Shown: in pieces, positions 30,870 to 37,336 of the stretch
How the letters are laid out: each line of letters starts with the position of its first letter
How positions within the stretch are numbered: the first letter of the stretch is position 1
IMG/VR virus record: IMGVR_UViG_3300017989_000206
Coordinates: 1 to 41,138 of that record
Length of the DNA stretch: 41,138 nt
Strand: one strand, 5' to 3'
Origin: a virus
Made by a program: the position numbers and the translations under genes
Notes under the pieces: model-generated
Databases searched by the model: none
What the model saw: only the letters and a program-made list of their open reading frames with translations
Told to the model about the DNA's origin: nothing

Positions 30870-31731
30870 GAATTTCTAAATCATTAAGCCTGTATCTTTC
30901 AGCATCAAATGACATTGTTTTTTTGCCACAAGCCCCAAATCTGTTTTTTGCTATAACTAGGTCAAAATTATTATTTAACGATACATTGTTCCCTATTGAT
31001 TTATTGTCGTGTAAGAATACGACATAATCCGACATTTCTTCAATAGCACCTGTTCCTTTCAAATTACCCAAAGTCGGGGCTTCTTCTCCGCTTCTGTTAA
31101 TCTGACTTAAAACCACTAAAGATATTTTATACCTCATAGCAGTTTCTTTCAAATAAGCTAAATAACCAGTCAAAGATTCATACTGACTCCTTTTTTGTTC
31201 GCTTCTGATGTGTTGAAGGTGGTCTAAGACTATAACCTCTGGTCTAAACTTCAAATGGTCTATTAAGGTATAAAGTTCCTTTTCGGTGAAACAATAATCA
31301 TCAATTATCTGAAGAGGCAGTGTTTGTGCGTCTTTTAAGAAGAATCCAAACTTTTTCTTTATTTCTGGGGTTAAATACTTAGCTGAAAGCTTCCACCCTT
31401 CTATCTGGTAGTGTGAACACATCATACGTTCCAGTATGTTCTCTGCGGTCATCTCCAGAGAAATAAAAGCTGTTTTAACGCCTAGTCTAGCTACGTTATA
31501 CGCCAACTGGCAAGCTACTGATGTTTTACCTACTGCTGGTCTTGCTGCTAAGGTTAAAAGTCTACTTGGGTGGAGTCCAAGCATTGTCTTGTCGATAGGG
31601 GAGATTTCTGTTCGGATTTCTGGTTCGCCTGTTCGTTTTCCGATTTCATCGAGCATTGAGTGAGCTGTGACTTCCAGTGATTCAAATTTTGGCAATCTTG
31701 TTGATAATTCTCTTTTAGCGTCCTTGTGCAT
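30853..31731 (-). CDS. dnaB-like: DnaB-type replicative helicase (RecA-core only)
   Basis: A 292-residue protein containing the helicase motor of DnaB/gp4 type. It has Walker A ARPAVGKTS at 63-71, FISLEMTAENILERM (H1a-like) at 89-103, Walker B VIVLDHL at 166-172, LVVLSQINRSGE at about 205-216 and an arginine-finger-like KNRFG near 264-268. The N-terminal primase-binding domain of host DnaB is missing, so it is shorter than the usual 450 residues. ATG 31731 has GGGAG at spacing 7. With the initiator-like gene upstream it forms the phage replication pair that recruits host polymerase. Confidence 0.9.
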   Translation of the reverse strand: MHKDAKRELSTRLPKFESLEVTAHSMLDEIGKRTGEPEIRTEISPIDKTMLGLHPSRLLTLAARPAVGKTSVACQLAYNVARLGVKTAFISLEMTAENILERMMCSHYQIEGWKLSAKYLTPEIKKKFGFFLKDAQTLPLQIIDDYCFTEKELYTLIDHLKFRPEVIVLDHLQHIRSEQKRSQYESLTGYLAYLKETAMRYKISLVVLSQINRSGEEAPTLGNLKGTGAIEEMSDYVVFLHDNKSIGNNVSLNNNFDLVIAKNRFGACGKKTMSFDAERYRLNDLEIPYKTY

Positions 31732-31856
31732 CTGTCTGCTCCCTTTACTATTTCAATTTTTTCAAAATTTCTGATTTTTAACCCTTTAAAAAAGGCTTCG
31801 TAATGTTTTAATGCCTCTTCTGAGGCTTTTAAGTTACATTCAGCGATTTCAACCAT
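31554..31856 (-). CDS. Possible overlapping small protein, 100 aa
   Basis: From ATG 31856 a 100-residue frame runs through the short gap upstream of the helicase and then 178 bases into it. Only the first half (MVEIAECNLKASEEALKHYEAFFKGL...CQNLNHWKSQL), mostly outside the helicase, looks protein-like. The tail is Ser/Gln/Lys low complexity, as expected of a shadow frame. No ribosome site is apparent. It is kept because the gap otherwise has no gene. Confidence 0.35.
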   Translation of the reverse strand: MVEIAECNLKASEEALKHYEAFFKGLKIRNFEKIEIVKGADRCTRTLKENYQQDCQNLNHWKSQLTQCSMKSENEQANQKSEQKSPLSTRQCLDSTQVDF

Positions 31857-31860
31857 TAAT

Positions 31861-32511
31861 TTAGTCGTATTTAAGTTCAGCGTACTCAACTTTTTTAACC
31901 TCCTTCACTATATCTTCCCATCTTTTACCATTTATCCAAGTTGCAAGCAACGGAATGAATCTTTTCTCTCTTTCTTCCTTCTCCCAAGCTTTTTTATGAT
32001 TTTTATAGGCTTCTAAGATGGTTAAGTGGTCTGTTTCTTTTAAAGCACGATTATAAGCCTTAAAAGCATTAGCTTTACCTTCACCTTTAACCTCAACAGC
32101 CCAAATCTCATCAAATTCTGGACTATATATACTTCTTTTATTCTTACTTTCTTTAGATGTGGTTACTTGTTGGTTATTTGTTTGTTGTTTTGCTGGTTGT
32201 TTTTCTTGATATTTTTCGTAATTACAGATGTAAATAATGCTAAATTTGTTGGTTGTTTTGATGGTTATTTCTTTAGTGTTTTTTAAATGTTCTAAAGCGG
32301 TACGAATCTTCATTTCGCTCATCTTCAAATCAATAGAAGCTTGCTTTCTACCAAAAATCAAAGCCCCTCTTGGAACCTCATAACCACAATAGCGACAATC
32401 TTTATAGTTAGCGTTTATAAGCAGATGAAGAAACAAAGACTTTGTATTAGAATTAGAATACCACTCCCATTCGGTAAACTTTCTATGAATTTTTATGAAT
32501 CCTGTTTCCAT
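31861..32511 (-). CDS. Replication initiator / helicase-loader-like protein, 216 aa
   Basis: Starting at ATG 32511 (AGGT upstream), the first 100 residues read GFIKIHRKFTEWEWYSNSNTKSLFLHLLINANYKD...IRTALEHLKNTKEITIKTTNKFSII. This is the winged-helix start of phage replisome organisers (DnaD/O-protein type). A Gln/Asn/Lys-rich linker follows, then a helical C-terminus (FDEIWAVEVKGEGKANAFKAYNRAL, FIPLLATWINGKRWED) similar to DnaT/DnaD-like ends. It would bind the origin and load the helicase encoded next. The long 5' leader from the promoter at 32648-32675 may regulate it. Confidence 0.78.
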   Translation of the reverse strand: METGFIKIHRKFTEWEWYSNSNTKSLFLHLLINANYKDCRYCGYEVPRGALIFGRKQASIDLKMSEMKIRTALEHLKNTKEITIKTTNKFSIIYICNYEKYQEKQPAKQQTNNQQVTTSKESKNKRSIYSPEFDEIWAVEVKGEGKANAFKAYNRALKETDHLTILEAYKNHKKAWEKEEREKRFIPLLATWINGKRWEDIVKEVKKVEYAELKYD

Positions 32512-32647
32512 TTCAATACCTAAAACTCCCCACCCCTCAAAGAAAGGACGCAAACGCCCCTATGCCGTAGTCAGATTGGATAACGGTTCTTGTTTAGGGT
32601 GGGAAGCAAAAAGTGTTTGTTTCAATCCTGACATTTCCATAAAAAGA
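32512..32647 (-). promoter_or_regulatory. Leader of the replication transcript
   Basis: About 130 bases of untranslated leader lie between the putative start point near 32641 and ATG 32511 on the minus strand. They hold GC-rich stretches (around 32545-32570) in an otherwise AT-rich region and no credible reading frame. It could fold and modulate translation of the initiator, but I cannot name a riboswitch class. Confidence 0.3.
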
Positions 32648-32675
32648 ACTATACACTTTTCCTAATCTATGTCAA
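32648..32675 (-). promoter_or_regulatory. Sigma70-type promoter for the replication genes
   Basis: On the minus strand TTGACA (32670-32675) and TATAGT (32648-32653) are separated by 16 bases. The -35 box lies inside the last codons of the 58-residue gene. The -10 box is identical to that of the rightward promoter at 34527-34556. It would start a transcript near 32641 covering the initiator and helicase. Confidence 0.7.
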
Positions 32676-32838
32676 CCATAACCTCATTAACTAGCTTAAA
32701 AAACTTATAAGGGCTTAGTGGTACAAAATCGTGAACCTCAGATAGCTTCAAATACAAGCTTCCTAAGTCAAGGGCTTTACCCTCCATCTTACCAAACTCT
32801 ATTAACGCTAAGTTGATTTCTTCTTGGTCTAGTTTCAT
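32662..32838 (-). CDS. Hypothetical acidic protein, 58 aa
   Basis: A 58-residue frame (MKLDQEEINLALIEFGKMEG...SPYKFFKLVNEVMVDID) with natural composition: two or three helices and an acidic character. Its stop lies within the promoter spacer of the replication genes. No strong ribosome site is visible before ATG 32838, so it may be expressed weakly or from a leaderless message. No family known. Confidence 0.5.
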   Translation of the reverse strand: MKLDQEEINLALIEFGKMEGKALDLGSLYLKLSEVHDFVPLSPYKFFKLVNEVMVDID

Positions 32839-33067
32839 ATGAGAATGTTACTACTTTGCTAAACTTTGTAAAGTCATTTTATTTTTACCAGCAAAAAATA
32901 GGAAAGTGGTTTGTTAAATTTTGTGGTGGAGTGGAGTTATAGTTGGGATGGGTGGGTATGGGTTCCCTACCCCCACCCCCTCGAACCCAATATATAGGGG
33001 TACACCCGCCCTCGATTCTCTAATAGGCTAACACGCCACCACAGGCACACACAGACAAGCAAACCAA
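32839..33067. other. Intergenic region with G-quadruplex motif
   Basis: No convincing gene. It contains a canonical four-run motif GGG-AT-GGG-T-GGG-TAT-GGG on the plus strand (32945-32962). Directly after it, TACCCCCACCCCC (32968-32980) has its exact inverted copy at 33545-33557. The right half is C- and A-rich with CAGGCACACACAGAC. This strand-biased composition is unlike the coding flanks. Confidence 0.6.
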
Positions 33068-33250
33068 TCAACGCCACCTCTTAACCAGCCAGCCACAACA
33101 AGGGCATACGAGGGCACAACTTCTTAGACTGACCTTCTTTAGACCCTGATGGCTTAAAAAAGTTCTCATCCTGTACTGAAACCTCTCCTTTATCGTTGAC
33201 TGTTGATGATGGTTGAGAGCTACGTTAGTGTCAAAAACGTAACAAATCAT
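33068..33250 (-). CDS. Doubtful small Cys-containing protein
   Basis: A 60-residue frame from ATG 33250, or 33 residues from ATG 33169. Its end LRSCALVCPCCGWLVKRWR could bind zinc. GAGGA abuts the first ATG and no ideal site precedes the second. It contains one copy of a direct repeat (GGCATACGAGGGCA at 33103-33116), so the region may be regulatory and not coding. Confidence 0.3.
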   Translation of the reverse strand: MICYVFDTNVALNHHQQSTIKERFQYRMRTFLSHQGLKKVSLRSCALVCPCCGWLVKRWR

Positions 33251-33256
33251 TCCTCG

Positions 33257-33412
33257 TTACTCTTTTGAGGAAAAGGATAATGTGGCTTTGTTAATGGTTT
33301 TAGATAGTCGCTCCAACTTTTCAACTTCTTTTAGACTCTCTAACTTGGCTTTCCCCTCCGAGGTTAGCTTTTTCTTGCCTATATATTTTTTAGCTAGCTG
33401 ATACGCAGTCAT
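33257..33412 (-). CDS. Small basic helical protein, 51 aa
   Basis: ATG 33412 follows AAAGGAAAAAAGTAG. The protein begins MTAYQLAKKYIGKKKL, like the opening helix of small DNA-binding or control proteins. It continues as an amphipathic Lys/Glu helix (SEGKAKLESLKEVEKLERLSKTI). It is the first credible gene of the leftward block next to the non-coding control region, so a regulatory role is plausible but unproven. Confidence 0.55.
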   Translation of the reverse strand: MTAYQLAKKYIGKKKLTSEGKAKLESLKEVEKLERLSKTINKATLSFSSKE

Positions 33413-33630
33413 CTACTTTTTTCCTTTGTCCTTTTCTTTTGAAGAGTACCCCATTATAAGTATTATTTTCAAATGTTTGCACATTATTTCTCTTGTTCTG
33501 CTAAATTTCGCCAGCGATGTGAGACTCACATAACCGAATCTTATGGGGGTGGGGGTATCCCCCGAAAGACTTTTACCACTTAAATAATATTGAAACTAGA
33601 AACTTTAACGACTGTTCAAAAAAGAGGTTT

Positions 33631-33652
33631 GTTAGCACAGTGTTAGCACAGG
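33631..33652 (+). repeat. Tandem GTTAGCACAG repeat
   Basis: Two copies of GTTAGCACAG (33631-33640 and 33642-33651) lie in direct orientation with an 11-base period, about one helical turn, as expected for cooperative protein sites such as iterons or operators. They run directly into GGAGGCATACGAGGGCA. Confidence 0.75.
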
Positions 33653-34254
33653 AGGCATACGAGGGCATATAGAGGCACACAATACATCAATAGCTGTTAT
33701 ATATTGATACGCAATATGCAATATAATCATATTATACGGCTATAATTGACTATTTTGGATTACTAACCCGGCATTTTGAGGCATTTTATGAGGGATAATC
33801 ATATTTTGAGGGTGTAAATAGGGTTAAAACAACAGTTGATGTAAGAGAAAAGGGCAGAGCTTTCTTCCTTAAACAGCCTTCCTATATATAAGGGAGTAAC
33901 TAGAGCTTATAAGATAGGCGTTGTAGTAATACATCAGCTTTGTTTTACTTTGTGAAGTTGGATTATAAAGAGGTGTTTTTGTGAAGTATAGACCCAAACC
34001 ACCCACCAAACCATTCATTCAAACCCCCTTTCCCCACCTTAACTCAAAACCTTTTCTACACCTTAACTCCAATCCTATTCCAACACCTAAAAACTGTATC
34101 ATTCTGTCACTGTGTCAGAAAGTAACACAATATCCACCTAATACTATTATATAATAGGACTTAATTAAGATACTTTATAAAGTAAGTTTATAAAGGTTCT
34201 TTAATAAGTTTATAGTTATTAGATTACTACTCTTAGTAGAGCATAACCACAGCT

Positions 34255-34450
34255 CGAAGCTCTTTCCCTTTTATAAATACAACATAAGTTGTATGCCTAG
34301 ATTCGCTTCTAAGCCACTAAAACAAGTTAAGTAAGGCTATCACCTTAACAATTAACAAAGTACCTTAAAAGGCTAATTAAGGCTTATTGTGTGGATTCGG
34401 TACAATCCAAGCACGAAGCTCTTTTGTTCTTCACTTACAACATTAGATGT
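34255..34450 (+). repeat. Pair of related 38-base elements
   Basis: Element A (34255-34292) and element B (34414-34450) both begin CGAAGCTCTTT and, 23-24 bases later, have ACAACAT(A/T)AG(T/A)TGT, an inverted-repeat half pair. Element B is preceded by a perfect TGGATT-CGGTAC-AATCCA hairpin (34392-34409). They lie just upstream of the first rightward promoter and look like duplicated operator or structured RNA elements. Confidence 0.6.
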
Positions 34451-34526
34451 TAATAGTATGAATATTCAGCAATAAAAATATGATTTTAGTTAGGTAAAAA
34501 AAAATAAAAAAAAACAAAGAAAAAGG

Positions 34527-34556
34527 TTGACACAGTCTGAAATAAAGTGGTATAGT
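34527..34556 (+). promoter_or_regulatory. Rightward early promoter P1
   Basis: TTGACA (34527-34532), an 18-base spacer and TATAGT (34551-34556) with an extended -10 TGG. It is a near-consensus sigma70 promoter. The start point is expected near 34563, followed by ACAAATGAAAA, which is also found after P2. It drives the rightward block by host RNA polymerase. Confidence 0.85.
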
Positions 34557-34626
34557 TACACAAATGAAAACAAAGAAAAACAAAACTCAACAAAGCAACA
34601 ACGAAAAGCAAGAGGGGGGAAAGATA

Positions 34627-34824
34627 ATGAAACTAACTAAAAAAGCAATGATAAAAGTTATCCTTCAGGCTTTATATAACCTTGATGAATTGCCAAACGA
34701 AAATAATCCTGTATGGGATAGAAGGATTAAAAACCTATTGAAGTTAAAAAAGGCAGACTTAGAAACTGAATATAATAGAGCGTATTCAATACTAAACGAA
34801 AGACTAGAAAAGGAAGGGCGATAA
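34627..34824 (+). CDS. First early gene, small basic protein, 65 aa
   Basis: ATG 34627 is preferred over ATG 34564, because GAGGGGGG lies nine bases upstream and the promoter start point falls at 34563. The protein is helical and basic (KLTKKAMIKVILQALYNLDELPN...DRRIKNLLKLKKADLETEYNRAYSIL). As the first gene from a strong promoter it is a candidate host-takeover or regulatory protein; no family is recognised. Confidence 0.6.
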   Translation: MKLTKKAMIKVILQALYNLDELPNENNPVWDRRIKNLLKLKKADLETEYNRAYSILNERLEKEGR

Positions 34825-34825
34825 A

Positions 34826-35038
34826 ATGATACCTCAAAAATTAAAACCTACACCACAAGAACAAATTGAATTGTGGAAAGGTGTTATAAATAGAATTAAA
34901 AAAACAATGAAAACTAAAACACTTTCAGCAAAAAAACAAATCGAACTTTGGCAGAAAGTTTTGCAAGTGTCAACTAATGCCAGAGTGAGAAGGTTTGCTC
35001 TTGAAGGGATTAAAAGAGCGATAAAGGAGGGGAAGTAA
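34826..35038 (+). CDS. Small basic helical protein, 70 aa
   Basis: Starts one base after the preceding stop with GGAAGG upstream. It contains two related segments, EQIELWKGVINRIKK and KQIELWQKVLQVSTN, so it may be an internal duplication. The C-terminus is FALEGIKRAIKEGK. A decayed copy of this C-terminus remains at 35236-35271. No family is recognised. Confidence 0.6.
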   Translation: MIPQKLKPTPQEQIELWKGVINRIKKTMKTKTLSAKKQIELWQKVLQVSTNARVRRFALEGIKRAIKEGK

Positions 35039-35039
35039 A

Positions 35040-35237
35040 ATGAAACTTGATAAAAATAAATTCAACGATATGAATTATCGCGTTTATGTTGATTCTGAGG
35101 AATTGGGTTCGTATATAGATTATTTCAACACTTTAGAAGAGATAGAAAAACATATTAACCCTATTTATGGAATGATTAAAAGCTATCAAATAACAGACCA
35201 AAAAAAAGGTTGTATTGTTAAGAATTATTTAATTTGA
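35040..35237 (+). CDS. Hypothetical protein, 65 aa
   Basis: Very strong ribosome site (AAAGGAGGGGAAGTAAA). The protein is mixed alpha/beta (MNYRVYVDSEELGSYIDYFNTLEEIEKHINPIYG, then SYQITDQKKGCIVKNYLI). It lies between the basic protein and the remnant of that protein's paralogue, so it may have arrived by recombination. No family is recognised. Confidence 0.6.
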   Translation: MKLDKNKFNDMNYRVYVDSEELGSYIDYFNTLEEIEKHINPIYGMIKSYQITDQKKGCIVKNYLI

Positions 35238-35271
35238 AGGTATTCAAAGAGCATTAAAAGAAAGGAATTAA
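35236..35271 (+). pseudogene. Remnant C-terminus of a paralogue
   Basis: In one frame this stretch reads EGIQRALKERN-stop, closely matching EGIKRAIKEGK-stop at the end of the gene at 34826-35038, with similar flanking DNA. The rest of the paralogue is gone. It marks a recombination or deletion scar. Confidence 0.5.
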
Positions 35272-35313
35272 AACAAAAAACAGCTAACGATTAAACAGAT
35301 ATAGGTTAAAAAT

Positions 35314-35342
35314 TTGACAACATTAATATAATTTGGTAAAGT
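35314..35342 (+). promoter_or_regulatory. Rightward early promoter P2
   Basis: TTGACA (35314-35319), a 17-base spacer and TAAAGT (35337-35342) with TGG extended -10. The DNA after it (GTTTAACAAATGAAAA) parallels P1, so the two promoters are duplicates or share a regulator. It precedes the gene at 35369. Confidence 0.8.
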
Positions 35343-35368
35343 TTAACAAATGAAAAGAGGATATTGAA

Positions 35369-35650
35369 ATGTTAAAGAAACTATTCGACCACGAACTCAA
35401 GCTAAGAACGTACGAGATTCGCAAGCATATATGGATAGATTGGAAATCCCTAGAACTAGGACAAATTGATGCTGAGGGCTATCAAGATATATCTGTTTGG
35501 TTTGAAATAGGAAACGCTGAAATCAAGGGTGAGTTTCAAAAGTGTGGGCGAAATATTGAATGGTTTGATTTTATCTACGAAGGCGAGTCTATAAGACTGA
35601 CCGAGCCTTACATAAATGCTCTGGAACAAGCTCTGGAGGATATACGATGA
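35369..35650 (+). CDS. Hypothetical protein, 93 aa
   Basis: First gene after P2, with GAGGATATTGAA upstream. It is a soluble mixed protein rich in Trp, Glu and Ile (RKHIWIDWKSLELGQIDAEGYQDISVWFEIGN, GRNIEWFDFIYEGESIRL) ending in an acidic helix (INALEQALEDIR). It overlaps the transglycosylase start as ATGA. No family is recognised. Confidence 0.6.
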   Translation: MLKKLFDHELKLRTYEIRKHIWIDWKSLELGQIDAEGYQDISVWFEIGNAEIKGEFQKCGRNIEWFDFIYEGESIRLTEPYINALEQALEDIR

Positions 35651-36120
35651 TAAACATTAAAAATATTGGCAGTAAATCTTCTAGGAGAGCTTCTGGAGGA
35701 CGTATGAGGATATTACTAGGACTTTGCCTAATCTTTATCACATCTAACGCTTATGCTCTCGATATGACAGCTATTGCCACTATAGAGTCTAGCAACAACC
35801 CAAAAGCAATTAGCTACAAAGGGGCAAGCAGTGGTAGGGGCTTGTACCAGATTTCTGAAATCCTTTTAAAACACTATAACCAAGTACACAAAACAAACAT
35901 AAAGAGCGAAGAGCTATTTACTGCTGATGTGAACGAACGAGTAGCGATATGGTACATAGGTTGGTTAGAAAAACGACCTTATGTGGAATCTGATGAAGAT
36001 ATTTTGATTGCATATAATTGGGGATACGGTAATTTAATAAAGTTTAAAAAAGGTAAACGTAGTCTACCTAAAGAAACAAAAGACTACATAATAAAATATA
36101 GGAGATTAACAAATGTGTGA
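35647..36120 (+). CDS. Secreted lytic transglycosylase-like protein (copy 2)
   Basis: An SLT-type muramidase, 157 residues. From the internal ATG 35704 it has a clean signal peptide (MRILLGLCLIFITSNAYA) and catalytic-type Glu28 in TIESSNNP, then GRGLYQIS and AYNWGYGN. ATG 35647 has the better ribosome site (GGAGGA, spacing 6) and overlaps the previous stop; ATG 35704 has GGAGGA at spacing 3. Two starts could thus be used. It is a clear paralogue of the protein at 59-610, without that protein's insert. Early position and export suggest a role in entry, host wall remodelling or lysis timing. Confidence 0.85.
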   Translation: MINIKNIGSKSSRRASGGRMRILLGLCLIFITSNAYALDMTAIATIESSNNPKAISYKGASSGRGLYQISEILLKHYNQVHKTNIKSEELFTADVNERVAIWYIGWLEKRPYVESDEDILIAYNWGYGNLIKFKKGKRSLPKETKDYIIKYRRLTNV

Positions 36121-36352
36121 TTATGAAATTTTAGGGAAGAAGTATTATTCCCTAGTTGGTGTCAGCAAAAAGCTTTCGATAAGTTTCACGAAGGTTTTTA
36201 AGCTAGTACAACAAGGGAAGTTAAAGACTATTCGATTGGGTGGTAATGGAAAACATCTAGTTGAATACGATGTTCTTGAGGATTTTATGGCGAAATCTAT
36301 TAAGGGATTTTGGGATAAGCCAAAGGGGAAAGATGATGAAAAAGTTTCTTAA
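36113..36352 (+). CDS. Excisionase-like helix-turn-helix protein, 79 aa
   Basis: The order KKYYSLVGVSKKLSISFTKVFKLVQQGKLKTIRLGGNGKHLVEYDVLEDFM matches the winged-helix MerR/excisionase DNA-binding fold: a strand, a helix pair with SxxxV..LV..GKL, and a wing with RLGG...V. It overlaps the transglycosylase stop. No integrase is present, so it is more likely a transcriptional or origin-binding regulator than a true excisionase. Confidence 0.65.
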   Translation: MCDYEILGKKYYSLVGVSKKLSISFTKVFKLVQQGKLKTIRLGGNGKHLVEYDVLEDFMAKSIKGFWDKPKGKDDEKVS

Positions 36353-36539
36353 ATCTGCTGAAAGTGGGAAGAAAAGAAAAGGTCAAACACAGTACATTAA
36401 GTACCTTAAAGGTGGAAAAATAACTAGAAATCAAGCCATACAAGCTAAGTGCTACGATTGTGATTGTATGGGTGAAACAGGGGAGTGCGATATAGAGACT
36501 TGTGCTTTGTATCCTTACTCGCCATACAGGGGGAAATAA
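36336..36539 (+). CDS. Conserved phage Cys-cluster protein, 67 aa
   Basis: ATG 36336 lies a short distance after AAAGGGGAAAG. The protein has a basic start and a cysteine cluster KAKCYDCDCMGETGECDIETCALYPYSPYRGK. This C-x2-C...C-x4-C pattern with CALYPYxPYR is a widespread small phage family, probably zinc-binding. The function of the family is unknown. It sits before the ERF gene, where such proteins are common. Confidence 0.75.
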   Translation: MKKFLKSAESGKKRKGQTQYIKYLKGGKITRNQAIQAKCYDCDCMGETGECDIETCALYPYSPYRGK

Positions 36540-36540
36540 A

Positions 36541-37107
36541 ATGAAAGAATTAATTGAAATTCAAAACAGATTGAAAGCACCGAAGAGCCAATTTAACAAG
36601 TTTGGCAAATATAATTACAGGAGTTGTGAAGACGTTCTCGAAGCTGTTAAGCCGTTATTGAAAGAGACAGGAACATTTTTAATTATAACGGATGAGATTA
36701 AAGAATGTGGTGGAACAGTTTTTGTTGAAGCGACAGCATCTTTACACAAAGGCGAAGAAACTGTATCAGTCAAAGCACAGGCAGGCATTGATACTAACCG
36801 TAAAGGTATGGATATTAGTCAGAGCTTTGGAAGTAGCTCTAGTTATGCTAGGAAGTACGCTCTTAACGGTCTATTCTTGATTGACGATACAAAGGACGCT
36901 GACACTAGAGAGCCAGAGGGAACTTCTAAACCTAAAAAGTTTCAAACAATAACAGCACCTCACGGAAAGAAAGACTGTAAATACTGTAACAGAAACATAG
37001 CAAAGGGAGACACAATAGTTGTAAACCCAGAGACCAAAGAAGGATACCATAGTTCTTGCTTTGTAGAGTTAAATAAAGCTAACGAGGAAGCTGATGAAAA
37101 CAATTAA
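36541..37107 (+). CDS. erf: ERF-family single-strand annealing recombinase with zinc tail
   Basis: 188 residues from ATG 36541 (GGGGGAAATAAA upstream). It has the ERF signature: IEIQNRLKAPKSQFNKFGKYNYRSCEDVLEAVKPLL at 5-40 and MDISQSFGSSSSYARKYALNGLFLIDDTKDAD at 90-121. It anneals complementary single strands during recombination and circularisation of phage DNA. A C-terminal extension holds CKYC (146-149) and HSSC (170-173), a likely zinc knuckle. Paired with the exonuclease downstream, it forms a Red-like module. Confidence 0.93.
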   Translation: MKELIEIQNRLKAPKSQFNKFGKYNYRSCEDVLEAVKPLLKETGTFLIITDEIKECGGTVFVEATASLHKGEETVSVKAQAGIDTNRKGMDISQSFGSSSSYARKYALNGLFLIDDTKDADTREPEGTSKPKKFQTITAPHGKKDCKYCNRNIAKGDTIVVNPETKEGYHSSCFVELNKANEEADENN

Positions 37108-37336
37108 GCTTTCCCGTGGAGAAAAATCTCTGGTTGATGATGAGGATTATGAATACCTGAGTCGATTTAATTGGTACACAGACTCTTCTGGTTATGCTTC
37201 AAGAAACATTCATTTTCATTTAGGGTGCTTTAAAACTAAAAAAGAATCAGCTATTGCTTATGATTCTAAAGCTAAAGAACTTTTTGGAGAGTTTGCAAAT
37301 TTAAACTTTAAAGGAGGGGATGATGATAATAATTGA
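37094..37336 (+). CDS. Miniature HNH/AP2-type DNA-binding protein, 80 aa
   Basis: Residues 1-37 (KTIKLSRGEKSLVDDEDYEYLSRFNWYTDSSGYASR) match the front domain of HNH homing endonucleases. Residues 45-72 (CFKTKKESAIAYDSKAKELFGEFANLNF) match the C-terminal half of an AP2 DNA-binding domain. In full proteins an HNH nuclease core and the rest of AP2 lie between; here they are missing. It looks like an internally deleted homing endonuclease, in-frame and possibly retained as a DNA-binding protein. It overlaps both ERF and exonuclease genes. Confidence 0.7.
   Translation: MKTIKLSRGEKSLVDDEDYEYLSRFNWYTDSSGYASRNIHFHLGCFKTKKESAIAYDSKAKELFGEFANLNFKGGDDDNN

Larger units (their letters stand above)
33413..34526. 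other. Non-coding control region / candidate replication origin
   Basis: Over 1.1 kb without a convincing gene on either strand, between the divergent leftward and rightward blocks. Features seen: GGGGGTGGGGGTA inverted copy and GGGGG-TAT-CCCCC hairpin (33545-33563); tandem GTTAGCACAG (33631-33651); GGCATACGAGGGCA (33654-33667, also at 33103). Also present are two GCATTTT-gag units (33771-33794), two ATAATCATATT copies (33723 and 33795) and two CACCTTAACTC copies near 34040-34070. Two related dyad elements occur at 34255-34292 and 34414-34450. AT-rich stretches and iteron-like repeats suit an origin with its regulators. Confidence 0.6.

Noticed and set aside
33416-33487. A 23-residue minus-strand frame and a TATAAT near 33453 upstream of the first leftward gene
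   Set aside because: The frame is too short and the -10 box has no convincing -35 at a normal distance. It may still be a weak promoter but cannot be supported.
33101-33680. Direct repeats considered as a CRISPR array
   Set aside because: Copies are few, short and unevenly spaced, without spacers of constant length.
33870-34016. A 49-residue minus-strand frame beginning MNGLVGGLGLYF in the control region
   Set aside because: No ribosome site, odd composition and location among repeats; more likely chance.
34390-34420. tRNA T-arm-like hairpin (TGGATT-CGGTAC-AATCCA)
   Set aside because: No acceptor, D or anticodon arms could be folded around it; treated as part of a regulatory element.
36113-36352. 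Excisionase-like protein taken as evidence of a temperate phage
   Set aside because: No integrase, attachment site or repressor was found, and small winged-helix proteins of this type are common regulators in lytic phages.
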